Counted from the stretch's first letter, positions 5,797-13,630 are shown. The stretch: 18,315 nt of DNA from Proteocatella sp051653405 (GCA_051653405.1 JBOFWC010000243.1:1-18315), one strand, 5' to 3'. The notes: generated from the letters alone by a model not told the origin. Program-made: numbers and translations.

Positions 5797-6336
5797 CTAT
5801 TTAGGTTCTATTAATCCATAGTAGCCATCTTTTCTTTTATAAACTACTGATATTTTATCTGTATCATGATTGTGGAATGCAAAAAATTCATGTCCAAGCA
5901 TTTCTAGTTGAAGTATTGCGTCTTCTTCTGACATTGGTTTATATTCAAAAGTTTTTCGCTTTATTATTTGATCTTCTCCTGCTTCTATCATGATTTCATC
6001 AGCAGATGGAATATATTCTTCGATATTTTCAAATCTTATAGAATCATGTGTCTTTCTCATAAGTCTGTCTTTATGCTTTGTAAGCTGTTTTTTTAGTTTT
6101 TCTACAGCTACATCTAGTGCATTGTATACATCCTCATCTGAAGCCTCTGCTCTAACTACTCCATTTTCAAAGGGAATTGTTATCTCAACTTTCTGTTCAT
6201 TTTTGAAAGTTGCTACTTTTACCTTAGCCTCCTGTTCTTTACTAAAATACTTGTCTAATCTTGAAAGTTTCTCTTCAAAATTATTTTCCATTGCCTGTGT
6301 TATTCTAAGATTTCTGCCTAAAACATTAACTAACAT
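5797..6336 (-). CDS. hpf: Ribosome hibernation promoting factor, long form
   Basis: This 179-aa protein binds the 30S subunit at the decoding centre and pairs ribosomes into inactive 100S dimers in stationary phase or stress. The N-terminal domain (about 1-100, MLVNVLGRNLRITQAM onward) is the HPF/RaiA beta-alpha fold. A linker follows, and the C-terminal dimerisation domain (about 122-178) contains MSEEDAILQLEMLGHEFFAF and ends YYGLIEPK, typical of long HPF from Firmicutes. The start at 6336 was chosen because AAAGGGGAG lies six bases upstream; the frame is open for 11 more codons. A TATAAT at 6385-6380 with TTTGAA at 16 bp is its likely promoter. It is monocistronic, with a strong terminator at 5751-5777. 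Confidence 0.95.
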   Translation of the reverse strand: MLVNVLGRNLRITQAMENNFEEKLSRLDKYFSKEQEAKVKVATFKNEQKVEITIPFENGVVRAEASDEDVYNALDVAVEKLKKQLTKHKDRLMRKTHDSIRFENIEEYIPSADEIMIEAGEDQIIKRKTFEYKPMSEEDAILQLEMLGHEFFAFHNHDTDKISVVYKRKDGYYGLIEPK

Positions 6337-6379
6337 ACATAACTCCCCTTTCATTGGTACAATTACCATTGATAGTAAT

Positions 6380-6407
6380 ATTATACCTTTTTTAAGGCTG
6401 TTTCAAA
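6380..6407 (-). promoter_or_regulatory. Probable hpf promoter
   Basis: On the minus strand a perfect TATAAT (6385-6380) has TTTGAA (6407-6402) 16 bases upstream, or TTGAAA with a tight 15-base spacer. It lies about 45 bases before the hpf start. Confidence 0.6.
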
Positions 6408-6456
6408 CATATTTAAAATAAATTTTTAATATATTCTTTAAATTTGTTTGAAATGC

Positions 6457-6486
6457 TTGTTAGTTATTATACGTTACTGATATAAT
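6457..6486 (+). promoter_or_regulatory. Promoter of the Cys-rich protein gene
   Basis: TTGTTA (6457-6462), an 18-base spacer and a perfect TATAAT (6481-6486). The -10 falls in the left arm of a perfect inverted repeat TATAATAAAA-N7-TTTTATTATA (6481-6507), which could be an operator. Confidence 0.65.
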
Positions 6487-6549
6487 AAAATCAAGACTTT
6501 TATTATATATTTTTTTGTTTTTTAATTACATATTTTAAGGAGGTAAATT

Positions 6550-6810
6550 ATGAGTTACAAGTATTTTGAAAATAGAAGCTGTGAGTATTATCCATGTCAT
6601 AATCTTGAGAATATGAACTGTCTTTTTTGCTACTGCCCACTTTATCTTACTGATTGCGGAGGAAACTTCAATATTCTTTCAAATGGCATAAAAGACTGTA
6701 GCAACTGTACAATTCCTCATCTTGAAAAAAATTATGAATATATCCTTTCAAAATTTAGAGTTGCCGCCGAAAAAAAAGCTCAACCATCTGAAGATGCTGA
6801 GCAAGAATAA
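6550..6810 (+). CDS. Cysteine-rich small metal-binding domain protein (PF04071-like)
   Basis: This 86-aa soluble protein has eight cysteines (11, 16, 24, 27, 29, 36, 50, 53) and His at 17 and 57. The order CEYYPCH, NCLFCYCPLY, DCGG, IKDCSNCTIPH matches the 'cysteine-rich small domain' family as I recall it. Family members are thought to bind metal and are often found next to or fused with cobalamin synthesis genes; no biochemical function is established to my knowledge. The acidic tail (PSEDAEQE) lies outside the domain. The start follows AAGGAGGTAAATT, an almost full anti-16S match. It is convergent with cbiB with only one base between the stop codons, which fits the known link to cobalamin genes. 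Confidence 0.85.
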   Translation: MSYKYFENRSCEYYPCHNLENMNCLFCYCPLYLTDCGGNFNILSNGIKDCSNCTIPHLEKNYEYILSKFRVAAEKKAQPSEDAEQE

Positions 6811-6811
6811 G

Positions 6812-7807
6812 TTATATTATTAATAGCCATATAACTATAAATATAAAGAGCATAAAAAAACTGCAATATTTCATAAGCTGCCCTGATAAAACTATATCTT
6901 CCGCTTGAAGTGGTCTAAGTTTATCTCCTATGGTTGGTTTTTCTACAACCTCACCAAAATAGACATTTGTTCCGCCAAGCTGAACTCCAAGTGCTCCTGC
7001 TACTGCACCCTCAGGATATGCACAGTTAGGGCTCTTATGATTCTTTCTATCTCTTATAGCTATTTTTACACAATCACTCTGATTTTGGCCTTTTACAAGT
7101 GCCGCAAACATAAAGCCTATTATTGATATTCTAGCCGGTATAAAATTGAAAATATCGTCTATTTTAGCTGAAAAAAAGCCTATATCGCCATACTTCTCAT
7201 TCTTATATCCAACCATAGAATCCAATGTATTAACGGCCTTATAAAACATCATTAGCGGCGCTCCGCCTATAATTCCATAAAACATTGGTGCAATTATTCC
7301 ATCCACTGTATTTTCCGCAACAGTTTCAACCGTAGCTCTTATTATTTCATCAAACGAAAGGTTTGTCGTATCTCTGCCTACAAGATAGGATATCTGAATT
7401 CGACTTTTTTCAATATCACCTGATTTTATACATTCATATACCTTTATACCTTCATCATATAGGCATTTTTTTGCCAAGCAGGTATACATTACAATGCTCT
7501 GAACTACAAATCCCACATAAAAATTAAATTTAAAGCTAAGTTCTACCAATAAATATACTATCGCTGCACTTGTAAATGTAGTTATTATAAACAGGAATAA
7601 CCCGCCAAGCTTCTTAGTTTTTGAAGTGTGGCAGGTTTTTCTTATAATACCTTCTATTAATCTTATAAGTTTTCCTATATATTTTACAGGATGAGGAAAA
7701 TTGTATGGATCTCCTAAAATCCCATCTATCATATATGCAAGTACAAGCGATCCGGGTATGCTCAATATCCTAATAGCATCGAGCTGCGCAATCATCTCTT
7801 TAGTCAT
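6812..7807 (-). CDS. cbiB: Adenosylcobinamide-phosphate synthase
   Basis: This 331-aa membrane protein (CbiB/CobD family) attaches the aminopropanol phosphate arm to adenosylcobyric acid in cobalamin synthesis. Conserved blocks are DGILGDPYNFPHP (28-40), IIRATVETVAENTVDGI (155-171), FYKAVNTLDSMVGYKNEKY (188-206), an NFIPARI stretch and CAYPEGAVAGALGVQLGG (262-279). Hydrophobic segments lie at about 70-90 and 95-112, in the middle, and at the very C-terminus. The start has AAGGAGT four to five bases upstream. It begins two bases after the korC stop and so is the last gene of that operon, an odd place for a corrinoid gene. No other cob/cbi gene is in the window apart from the associated Cys-rich gene downstream. 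Confidence 0.93.
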   Translation of the reverse strand: MTKEMIAQLDAIRILSIPGSLVLAYMIDGILGDPYNFPHPVKYIGKLIRLIEGIIRKTCHTSKTKKLGGLFLFIITTFTSAAIVYLLVELSFKFNFYVGFVVQSIVMYTCLAKKCLYDEGIKVYECIKSGDIEKSRIQISYLVGRDTTNLSFDEIIRATVETVAENTVDGIIAPMFYGIIGGAPLMMFYKAVNTLDSMVGYKNEKYGDIGFFSAKIDDIFNFIPARISIIGFMFAALVKGQNQSDCVKIAIRDRKNHKSPNCAYPEGAVAGALGVQLGGTNVYFGEVVEKPTIGDKLRPLQAEDIVLSGQLMKYCSFFMLFIFIVIWLLII

Positions 7808-7809
7808 TT

Positions 7810-8346
7810 TTACTCCTTCTTGCTTGCTTTTACCATGTTTATTCCTTCTTGAAAGGCTCTCATATTTATTTCTTCAGTACCTTGTGGAATTCTTGCTTTT
7901 ATAGCATTTTCCATAGCTATTTGATCAAGCCCTGATATAAGTTCTGTAAGCGCTCCTAGTGCAACAATATTAGCTACCATAGGCTTTTTTAAAACTTCTC
8001 TAGCAGTTTTTAATATAGGAAGTGAATAAACGGTGCAATCTGTCTCTTTATACTTTATACTATCATCTAATACAACTATGCCTTTTGAAATTATGTCATG
8101 GCTGTATTTTTCATATGATGCTTGAGTAAGCGAAAGTAATATACTTGGCTTTAAAACTTTAGTAAAGAAAATTTCATCTTCATTTATGATAACTTCTGCC
8201 TTACTTGCTCCACCTCTTGCCTCAGGTCCATATGACTGACTTTGAACAGCGTTTTGACCCATAGATATAGCTGCCTCAGCTATAATTATACCAGCAAGTA
8301 TAACGCCTTGTCCACCTGAACCGCTTAATCTAATTTCTGTTTTCAT
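7810..8346 (-). CDS. 2-oxoacid:ferredoxin oxidoreductase, gamma subunit (KorC/VorC type)
   Basis: This 178-aa subunit is part of the four-subunit oxidoreductase that decarboxylates a 2-oxo acid to its acyl-CoA and reduces ferredoxin. The N-terminus MKTEIRLSGSGGQGVILAG carries the glycine-rich motif (8-15) that helps bind CoA or the cofactor in domain III. SYGPEARGG (38-46) is the usual signature of 2-oxoglutarate/2-oxoisovalerate-type gamma subunits. The length is normal. It lies 14 bases after the beta gene and two bases before cbiB. Substrate choice among 2-oxoglutarate, branched-chain and other oxo acids cannot be settled from the sequence. Confidence 0.9.
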   Translation of the reverse strand: MKTEIRLSGSGGQGVILAGIIIAEAAISMGQNAVQSQSYGPEARGGASKAEVIINEDEIFFTKVLKPSILLSLTQASYEKYSHDIISKGIVVLDDSIKYKETDCTVYSLPILKTAREVLKKPMVANIVALGALTELISGLDQIAMENAIKARIPQGTEEINMRAFQEGINMVKASKKE

Positions 8347-8360
8347 TTTTTTCCCTTCCT

Positions 8361-9173
8361 TTACTTAAATCTTTCTATGATTTCGTCATAAAGCTGAGTA
8401 TACTCTGGTTCAACAGATTCATAAAATTCTCCCATGAACTGTTTCCCTAATAATTGTTCTTCAGAAAGCTTATCTTTGGCTTTTATATCTACATAAGTGT
8501 CCTTCATGTTCATCATTATATCAACAGCTGAACCTTTTTTATTCTTTCTTCCATAGTAAGTAGGACATACGCTCATTCCTTCTATAAGTGAGAATCCCTT
8601 ATGCATAATTCCTTTTTTCACATAGTTTATCATTTGTTTTGCATGATATGCAGTTGCTCTTGCTACATAAGTAGCTCCTGCCCCTTGTGCAAGTGAACAT
8701 ATATCAAATGGCTTATCTATATTTCCGTATGGCGCGGTAGTTCCCTTGTCCATATGAGGTGTAGTTGGTGAATACTGGCCACCCGTCATTCCGTATATAT
8801 TATTATTAAACACTATTGTCGTTATATCTATATTTCGTCTGCAAGCATGAATTAGATGGTTTCCTCCTATTGCGGAACAGTCTCCATCTCCTGTAATTAC
8901 AATTACATGAAGCTCTGGATTTGCCATTTTAAGTCCTGTCGCAAATGCAAGCGCTCTTCCGTGAGTAGTATGAAGTGTTGCAAAATCCATATAACCTGCT
9001 GCTCTTGAAGAACAACCAATTCCTGATACTACACAAATTTTATCCTTATCAAGCCCTAGCTCTTCTATCGCTACTGTTATAGATCTCATAAGTATCCCGT
9101 GTCCACATCCTGGACACCATATATGAGGAAGGTGATCTATTCTAAAGTTGTTTAATACATTTTGACTAGGCAT
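8361..9173 (-). CDS. 2-oxoacid:ferredoxin oxidoreductase, beta (TPP-binding) subunit
   Basis: This 270-aa subunit holds thiamine diphosphate and the proximal [4Fe-4S] cluster. The TPP motif starts at GDGDCSAIGG (95-104) and ends at FNNNIYGMTGGQ (122-133). Cluster ligands expected from the family are visible: C20 and C23 (WCPGCGHG), C54 (GIGCSS) and C203 (VCPTYYG). The length fits KorB/VorA-type beta subunits, which are shorter than pyruvate-specific ones. Its start overlaps the end of the alpha gene by 8 bases, which suggests translational coupling and equal subunit amounts. It acts in the cytosol. Confidence 0.93.
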   Translation of the reverse strand: MPSQNVLNNFRIDHLPHIWCPGCGHGILMRSITVAIEELGLDKDKICVVSGIGCSSRAAGYMDFATLHTTHGRALAFATGLKMANPELHVIVITGDGDCSAIGGNHLIHACRRNIDITTIVFNNNIYGMTGGQYSPTTPHMDKGTTAPYGNIDKPFDICSLAQGAGATYVARATAYHAKQMINYVKKGIMHKGFSLIEGMSVCPTYYGRKNKKGSAVDIMMNMKDTYVDIKAKDKLSEEQLLGKQFMGEFYESVEPEYTQLYDEIIERFK

Positions 9174-10305
9174 TTTGTACCTCCATAAATCTGTTTATTA
9201 TTTCTTCAGGGGTTATGATTTCTCCATTTGCTTTATTTATTCCATATATATTAGACTTGTCTTTTGCTGAACGCTGAACTTCTAATATCATCTGTCCTAG
9301 ATTCATCTCTGCTACAAATACCTTATTCATCTTAGCAGATAACTCAGCCACTTGTTTTTCTGGGAAAGGCCATACTGTTTTTGGAATAAATGCGCCTGCT
9401 TTTATACCCTTTTCTCTAAGCTCTATTATAGCTTCTTTTACAGATCTTGCCATTCCACCAAATGTTATAAACATATACTCTGCATCATCAAGCTTATATT
9501 CTTCGTAAATATTTATTTCGTCAAAATTGTTTTCTATTTTTTTCATTAATCTATCTAATTGTTTTCCTGCTATATCCGTACTATTTGTTGGGAATCCTGT
9601 CTCGTCATGGAATAGTCCTGTTATATTATATCTATATCCTGTTCCAAAATCCGCCATAGCGGGAACCATATCTTCTGTATTTTCATAAGGAATATACTCC
9701 TCTGGATTACATGAAGGTCTTTTTCTATCTATTACTTCAAGCTCGCCTTGTTCTGGAATATCTATATTCTCTCTTAGATGACCTACCACTTCGTCCATAA
9801 GTAATATTACTGGAGTTCTAAATTTTTCTGCAAAATTAAAAGCTTTTACCGTAAGTTCAAAAGTTTCTTTTACCGATGTAGGTGAAAGTGCTATAACAGG
9901 ATGATCTCCATGAGTTCCCCATCTAGCCTGCATATAATCTCCCTGAGCTGGAGATGTTGGAAGTCCAGTACTTGGCCCAGAACGCTGAACGTTTACAATT
10001 ACACATGGTATCTCTGCAATGCATGCATATCCTATATTTTCCTGCTTTAAAGAAAATCCAGGTCCACTTGTAGCTGTCATAGATTTTTTCCCAGCTATTG
10101 AACCACCTATACACGCAGCTATGCCCCCAATTTCATCTTCCATCTGAATAAATTTTCCGCCTGTTCTTGGAAGCATCTCAGATGAAACTTCAGCTATTTC
10201 TGTAGATGGAGTTATTGGATATCCTGCAAAAAACTCCATTCCTGCATATAATGCCCCATGGACACATGCTTCATTTCCCTGCATCAATACAATTTTTCTA
10301 CTCAT
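9166..10305 (-). CDS. 2-oxoacid:ferredoxin oxidoreductase, alpha subunit (KorA/VorB type)
   Basis: This 379-aa catalytic partner of the beta subunit builds the active site for decarboxylation of a 2-oxo acid with CoA and ferredoxin. Motifs include GYPITPSTE (28-36), MEDEIGGIAACIGGS (55-69), TSGPGFSLKQE (79-89) and RSGPSTGLPTSPAQGD; the region near 320-345 (PKTVWPFPEKQV) is the transketolase C-terminal-like domain. The start at 10305 has AAGGT seven bases and GGAGG twelve bases upstream; the frame is open to 10335, but those codons overlap korD. It overlaps korD by 8 bases and the beta gene by 8 bases. Similar clostridial proteins are commonly named VorB (3-methyl-2-oxobutanoate), but 2-oxoglutarate is an alternative. 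Confidence 0.93.
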   Translation of the reverse strand: MSRKIVLMQGNEACVHGALYAGMEFFAGYPITPSTEIAEVSSEMLPRTGGKFIQMEDEIGGIAACIGGSIAGKKSMTATSGPGFSLKQENIGYACIAEIPCVIVNVQRSGPSTGLPTSPAQGDYMQARWGTHGDHPVIALSPTSVKETFELTVKAFNFAEKFRTPVILLMDEVVGHLRENIDIPEQGELEVIDRKRPSCNPEEYIPYENTEDMVPAMADFGTGYRYNITGLFHDETGFPTNSTDIAGKQLDRLMKKIENNFDEINIYEEYKLDDAEYMFITFGGMARSVKEAIIELREKGIKAGAFIPKTVWPFPEKQVAELSAKMNKVFVAEMNLGQMILEVQRSAKDKSNIYGINKANGEIITPEEIINRFMEVQNA

Positions 10306-10498
10306 TTTCTGTACCTTCCTCCAAATAAATTGCATAGTCTGGACATCTTAATTCACACTGTCCGCATTTTATACAGTCTTCCACTCTCTGAATTTCTATC
10401 TTTTCATTAACTAATCCTAATACATTTTTGGGACAAAATGCTACACATATTCCACAGCCCTTGCACCATTTTTTATCTACAACTAGTTTTTTACTCAC
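10298..10498 (-). CDS. 2-oxoacid:ferredoxin oxidoreductase, delta (ferredoxin-like) subunit
   Basis: This 66-aa 2[4Fe-4S] protein carries electrons from the TPP subunit to ferredoxin. The two cluster motifs are CKGCGICVAFCP (Cys 12, 15, 18, 22) and CIKCGQCELRCP (Cys 42, 45, 48, 52). I chose a GTG start (10498), which has GGAGG eleven bases upstream; an ATG at 10516 would add six residues (MEEEFK), but that ATG has no ribosome binding site and overlaps the one used by the GTG. It is the first gene of the operon korD-A-B-C-cbiB, with a strong promoter at 10537-10565. Confidence 0.9.
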   Translation of the reverse strand: MSKKLVVDKKWCKGCGICVAFCPKNVLGLVNEKIEIQRVEDCIKCGQCELRCPDYAIYLEEGTENE

Positions 10499-10536
10499 TT
10501 TGAACTCTTCCTCCATTTCAATTCTGGTATGACTAA

Positions 10537-10565
10537 ATTATATCATTTTTGTCAGAAATATGCAA
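10537..10565 (-). promoter_or_regulatory. Sigma-A promoter of the korDABC-cbiB operon
   Basis: On the minus strand TTGCAT (10565-10560), a 17-base spacer and a perfect TATAAT (10542-10537) lie about 35 bases before the korD start. Confidence 0.82.
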
Positions 10566-10741
10566 GAATAACTTCATTTTTAGAATCATTTGATTTCTTC
10601 GACTGCATTTCCTATAACTTTATACTGCATTTTTAATCATTTTAAAACGATTTCTTTGCTTATTAGTAAAAAAAATGCATGATTTTAATTTTTTTATTTC
10701 ATATATATTTTTTTCACTTTAATATTGGATACTATATCATC
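10566..10741. other. AT-rich divergent intergenic region, nothing recognised
   Basis: The region lies between the divergent kor and dapB promoters. It is very AT-rich with several T-runs but shows no GC-containing stem, no conserved riboswitch core (no lysine-riboswitch features despite dapB) and no reading frame worth calling. Confidence 0.5.
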
Positions 10742-10770
10742 TTTAAATTGTATTTTTTTACTGGTATAAT
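10742..10770 (+). promoter_or_regulatory. Promoter of dapB
   Basis: TTTAAA (10742-10747), a 17-base spacer and TATAAT (10765-10770), extended by TGG directly before the -10. The dapB start lies 30 bases further on. Confidence 0.7.
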
Positions 10771-10800
10771 TATATTATTAAATCAAATAGGAGGGTTTTT

Positions 10801-11601
10801 ATGCAAAAAGTTGTAGTTGTTGCACCCAAAGGAAAAATGGGTAGACTTATTATTCAAACTATAAGTGAAAGAGATGATATGATGCTCATTGGCTCCATTG
10901 CCCCAGAAGGCAGAGATTACATAGGAGAAGATTCTGGATTTATATCTAGACTTGGAGTAAAGCTTAATGCTCCTGTATTTTCAAATCTAGATGAAATAAT
11001 ACCTCATTGTGATGTTATAATAGATTTTTCTATGACTGACGTTTCACTTAATATTTTAAATAAAGCTATTGAATATAAAAAATCTCTTGTGTGTGGAACC
11101 ACTGGTTTTTCAAATTTTGAGATGAGTTTATTTGAAGATGCTTCAAAGTTTATTCCCATACTATATGCGGCAAATACTTCAAAAGCTGTAAATTGTATGC
11201 ACAAATTATTAGAAACAGCTTCTAAAATTTTAGGCAATGAAAGTGATATTGAAATTATCGAAATGCATGATAATAAAAAATTAGATGCGCCAAGTGGAAC
11301 CTCTAAGGAAATGGGGCATATTATTGCCGAAAATTTAGATATTGATTTTGATACTGCTGCAAAATATGGTCGTTCAGGAAAAGGGATAAGGAATAAAAAT
11401 GAAATTGGATATCATTCTATAAGATCTGGCGACATTTCAAGTAGCCATACGGTTATTTTTGGTATGATGGGTGAAAGACTTGAGATAACTCATCATGCTT
11501 ACAACTGGCTCTGTTTTGCAAGAGGTGCATGCGACTGTGCTAAATTCTTACAAGATAAGCAAAATGGACTTTATAAGGTTTCCGATGTAATAACAATATA
11601 A
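10801..11601 (+). CDS. dapB: 4-hydroxy-tetrahydrodipicolinate reductase
   Basis: This 266-aa enzyme of lysine and diaminopimelate synthesis reduces the dehydrated form of 4-hydroxy-tetrahydrodipicolinate with NAD(P)H. The N-terminal Rossmann domain has VVVVAPKGKMGRLI (4-17), CGTTGF (98-103) and AANTSKAVN. The catalytic stretch EMHDNKKLDAPSGTS (154-168) places H156 and K160 where E. coli DapB has H159 and K163. HSIRSGD (205-211) and the C-terminal LEITHHA also fit. Two departures: the first glycine of the usual GAxGRMG nucleotide motif is Ala-Pro here, and the second histidine of the catalytic HH pair is Asp. The start has AGGAGGG five bases upstream. It stands alone, away from other dap genes, with its own promoter and terminator. 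Confidence 0.88.
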   Translation: MQKVVVVAPKGKMGRLIIQTISERDDMMLIGSIAPEGRDYIGEDSGFISRLGVKLNAPVFSNLDEIIPHCDVIIDFSMTDVSLNILNKAIEYKKSLVCGTTGFSNFEMSLFEDASKFIPILYAANTSKAVNCMHKLLETASKILGNESDIEIIEMHDNKKLDAPSGTSKEMGHIIAENLDIDFDTAAKYGRSGKGIRNKNEIGYHSIRSGDISSSHTVIFGMMGERLEITHHAYNWLCFARGACDCAKFLQDKQNGLYKVSDVITI

Positions 11602-11640
11602 TTTGTCAAAACAAAAAATTCCAGCAAAATTATGAGCCTA

Positions 11641-11697
11641 AAAAAACCTAGATTATTTCTTAAAAAGCTTTTAAAGGCTTTAAATAATCTAGGTTTT
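11641..11697. terminator. Bidirectional terminator between dapB and the GNAT gene
   Basis: A perfect 16-bp inverted repeat AAAACCTAGATTATTT / AAATAATCTAGGTTTT (11643-11658 / 11682-11697) encloses a loop that can itself fold (AAAGC with GCTTT). A-run and T-run flanks allow termination from both sides of this convergent gene pair. Confidence 0.88.
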
Positions 11698-11702
11698 CAT
11701 TT

Positions 11703-12281
11703 TTATTTATTCAATTCTTCTTTTTTTATGCTCATTCTAATATATTCTGTCTGTATTCCCATGCTTGTATTTTTAAAATAGCGTTTTAACTCTTTATGTT
11801 CTTCTAAAAATGGGTCAAATTTTTCATTATAAAATTTTCCATAATAGGTTTTCTTTTTAGAAAAACCCACTTTTTCATAACATCTTATCGCTCTTTTATT
11901 ATATGCGGCAACAATAAGTGTTAGTTTATTAAATTTAAAGTCTTCAAAAAACCATTCTAAAAATAATTTTATTGCTTCTGTCCCATAGTTCATATTATGG
12001 TATGCTGGATCTAATACTATTCCTATTTCCCCTGATTTATCAAAATAATTGAGCTTTCTTAGCGCTATATATCCAATTAGTCTATTTACTTCATTAAATA
12101 TACAGTAACATTTCCTACCATGCTGGTTTTTTCTTCCATACCACATTTTTTGTTCTGATTCGCTAAGCTGTGGAAAATCATAATCTGCAAAAAGCTGATC
12201 TTCATTTCGCTCCCAATTCATCATTTTCTTTATATTATCAAGTTCTAATCTTTTTAAATGTATTCGTTCTCCCCAAATCAC
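11703..12281 (-). CDS. GNAT acetyltransferase (RimJ/RimL-like)
   Basis: This 192-aa acetyl-CoA-dependent N-acetyltransferase of the Acetyltransf_3 type has an unknown target. The fold signature is visible: RLIGYIALRKLNY (beta strands 67-79), EIGIVLDPAYHNMNYGTEAI (85-104; the CoA loop is a loose form of Q/RxxGxG/A) and NKRAIRCYEKVGF (128-140), the usual end of the GNAT core. A basic, aromatic tail follows. The GTG start shares its G with the dnaB stop (TAGTG), with GGAGGG just upstream inside dnaB, so translation is coupled to dnaB. Relatives modify ribosomal proteins, other proteins, polyamines or antibiotics. Being last in an operon with L9 and DnaB hints at a housekeeping target, which is inference. 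Confidence 0.85.
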   Translation of the reverse strand: MIWGERIHLKRLELDNIKKMMNWERNEDQLFADYDFPQLSESEQKMWYGRKNQHGRKCYCIFNEVNRLIGYIALRKLNYFDKSGEIGIVLDPAYHNMNYGTEAIKLFLEWFFEDFKFNKLTLIVAAYNKRAIRCYEKVGFSKKKTYYGKFYNEKFDPFLEEHKELKRYFKNTSMGIQTEYIRMSIKKEELNK

Positions 12282-13609
12282 TAGAACCCTCCAAAGTTTG
12301 CTGCATCCTTAAATAACTGGTACTGTCCAAACCATGTAAGTGGTATAGTACCAACTTCCCCATGTCTATGTTTTGCAATTATTACTTCTGTAATATTTTT
12401 TTGCTCAGAATCCTTATTATAGTAATCGTCTCTATAAAGAAACATAACTAAGTCGGCATCCTGCTCTATTGCGCCTGATTCTCTAAGGTCTGAAAGCATT
12501 GGCCTATGATCAGAACGCTGCTCCACGGCTCTTGAAAGCTGTGAAAGTGCTACTACTGGACACTTTAACTCCTTCGCAAGCACCTTTAAAGAACGTGATA
12601 TCTTTGATATTTCTTGCTGACGGCTCTCAGTCCTTCCATCACCTTCCATAAGCTGAAGGTAGTCTATGAGTACTAAATCTAAACCTTTTTCTACTTTTAA
12701 TCTTCTACATTTTGACCTAAGCTCTACTGCGGTTATTCCTGGAGAATCATCTATATATATATTGGTATTTTGAAGAATCCCCATTCCAGTTGTTATCTTA
12801 GGCCATTCCTCATCATCAATATTACCATTCTTAAGTTTGTTTAATTCTACATGACTCGTTGCCGATATCATTCTCTGAATAAGCTGTTCCTTACTCATCT
12901 CTAGGTTAAATATAGCTACAGAAGCCTTTCCTTTTATAGCTGCATTTTGTGCTATATTTAAACTAAATGCAGTCTTTCCCATTGCTGGTCTTGCTGCAAT
13001 AAGTATAAGGTCTGTCTTTTGAAGTCCATTTATCTTTCTATCTAAGTCTATAAAGCCGGTAGTAAGTCCTGTGAGCTTATCTTTTCTTTGATATAGATCT
13101 TGAAGAATTTCAAATGTATCTGCAAGTACATTATCAATCTTAACTAGACCTTGATGATCTTTTTCTTGAGCTATATCAAATATTGATTTCTCTGCAAAAT
13201 CCAAAATTTCTTGAATTTCAAGATTTTGGTCATAACTCTTTTGCATAAGCTCTGTAGAAGCTTTTATAAGTTTCCTAAGTATCGATTTTTCTTTTACAAT
13301 GGATGCATATTTTGTTATATGCTCTGTAAAATCAGGTGCTGATGAAAGTGATGTTATATATGGAATTCCGCCTACCTTTTCAAGTAGGTTTCTGCGTCTA
13401 AGCTCGTTTACTATCGTTATTAAATCTATGGGCTCATTATTCTTAAACAAACTCAACATAACATCGTAAATTTCAGCATTCTGCTCAGAATAAAAATCTT
13501 CTTTACTTACTATATCAACAACTACTATTATTAAATCTCTATCGAGTAAAATACTTCCCAGCACAGACTGCTCTGCTTCTATAGCATATGGCATTATTTT
13601 GCCTTCCAA
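12281..13609 (-). CDS. dnaB: Replicative DNA helicase DnaB
   Basis: This 442-aa hexameric 5'-3' helicase of the replication fork (DnaC in B. subtilis) has an N-terminal primase-interaction domain (about 7-105, IEAEQSVLGSILLD), a linker, and a RecA-like domain. Walker A is ARPAMGKT (206-213, K212), Walker B LVLIDYLQLM (312-321), and LSDLRESGAIEQDAD (372-386) and AKHRHGEVG are the other helicase motifs. No intein or insertion is seen. I chose the TTG start at 13609 because GAGGTG lies six bases upstream and it gives the residues usual before IEAEQ; an ATG five codons on, after GGAAGG, is the alternative. It follows rplI after 49 bases and is coupled to the GNAT gene. Confidence 0.96.
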   Translation of the reverse strand: MEGKIMPYAIEAEQSVLGSILLDRDLIIVVVDIVSKEDFYSEQNAEIYDVMLSLFKNNEPIDLITIVNELRRRNLLEKVGGIPYITSLSSAPDFTEHITKYASIVKEKSILRKLIKASTELMQKSYDQNLEIQEILDFAEKSIFDIAQEKDHQGLVKIDNVLADTFEILQDLYQRKDKLTGLTTGFIDLDRKINGLQKTDLILIAARPAMGKTAFSLNIAQNAAIKGKASVAIFNLEMSKEQLIQRMISATSHVELNKLKNGNIDDEEWPKITTGMGILQNTNIYIDDSPGITAVELRSKCRRLKVEKGLDLVLIDYLQLMEGDGRTESRQQEISKISRSLKVLAKELKCPVVALSQLSRAVEQRSDHRPMLSDLRESGAIEQDADLVMFLYRDDYYNKDSEQKNITEVIIAKHRHGEVGTIPLTWFGQYQLFKDAANFGGF

Positions 13610-13630
13610 CTAAAACACCTCTACTTTAAC

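Noticed and set aside
5990..6421. Plus-strand frame of 143 codons opposite hpf
   Set aside because: The hpf gene on the other strand has clear family motifs, a ribosome binding site and a terminator; this frame has none and is low-complexity.
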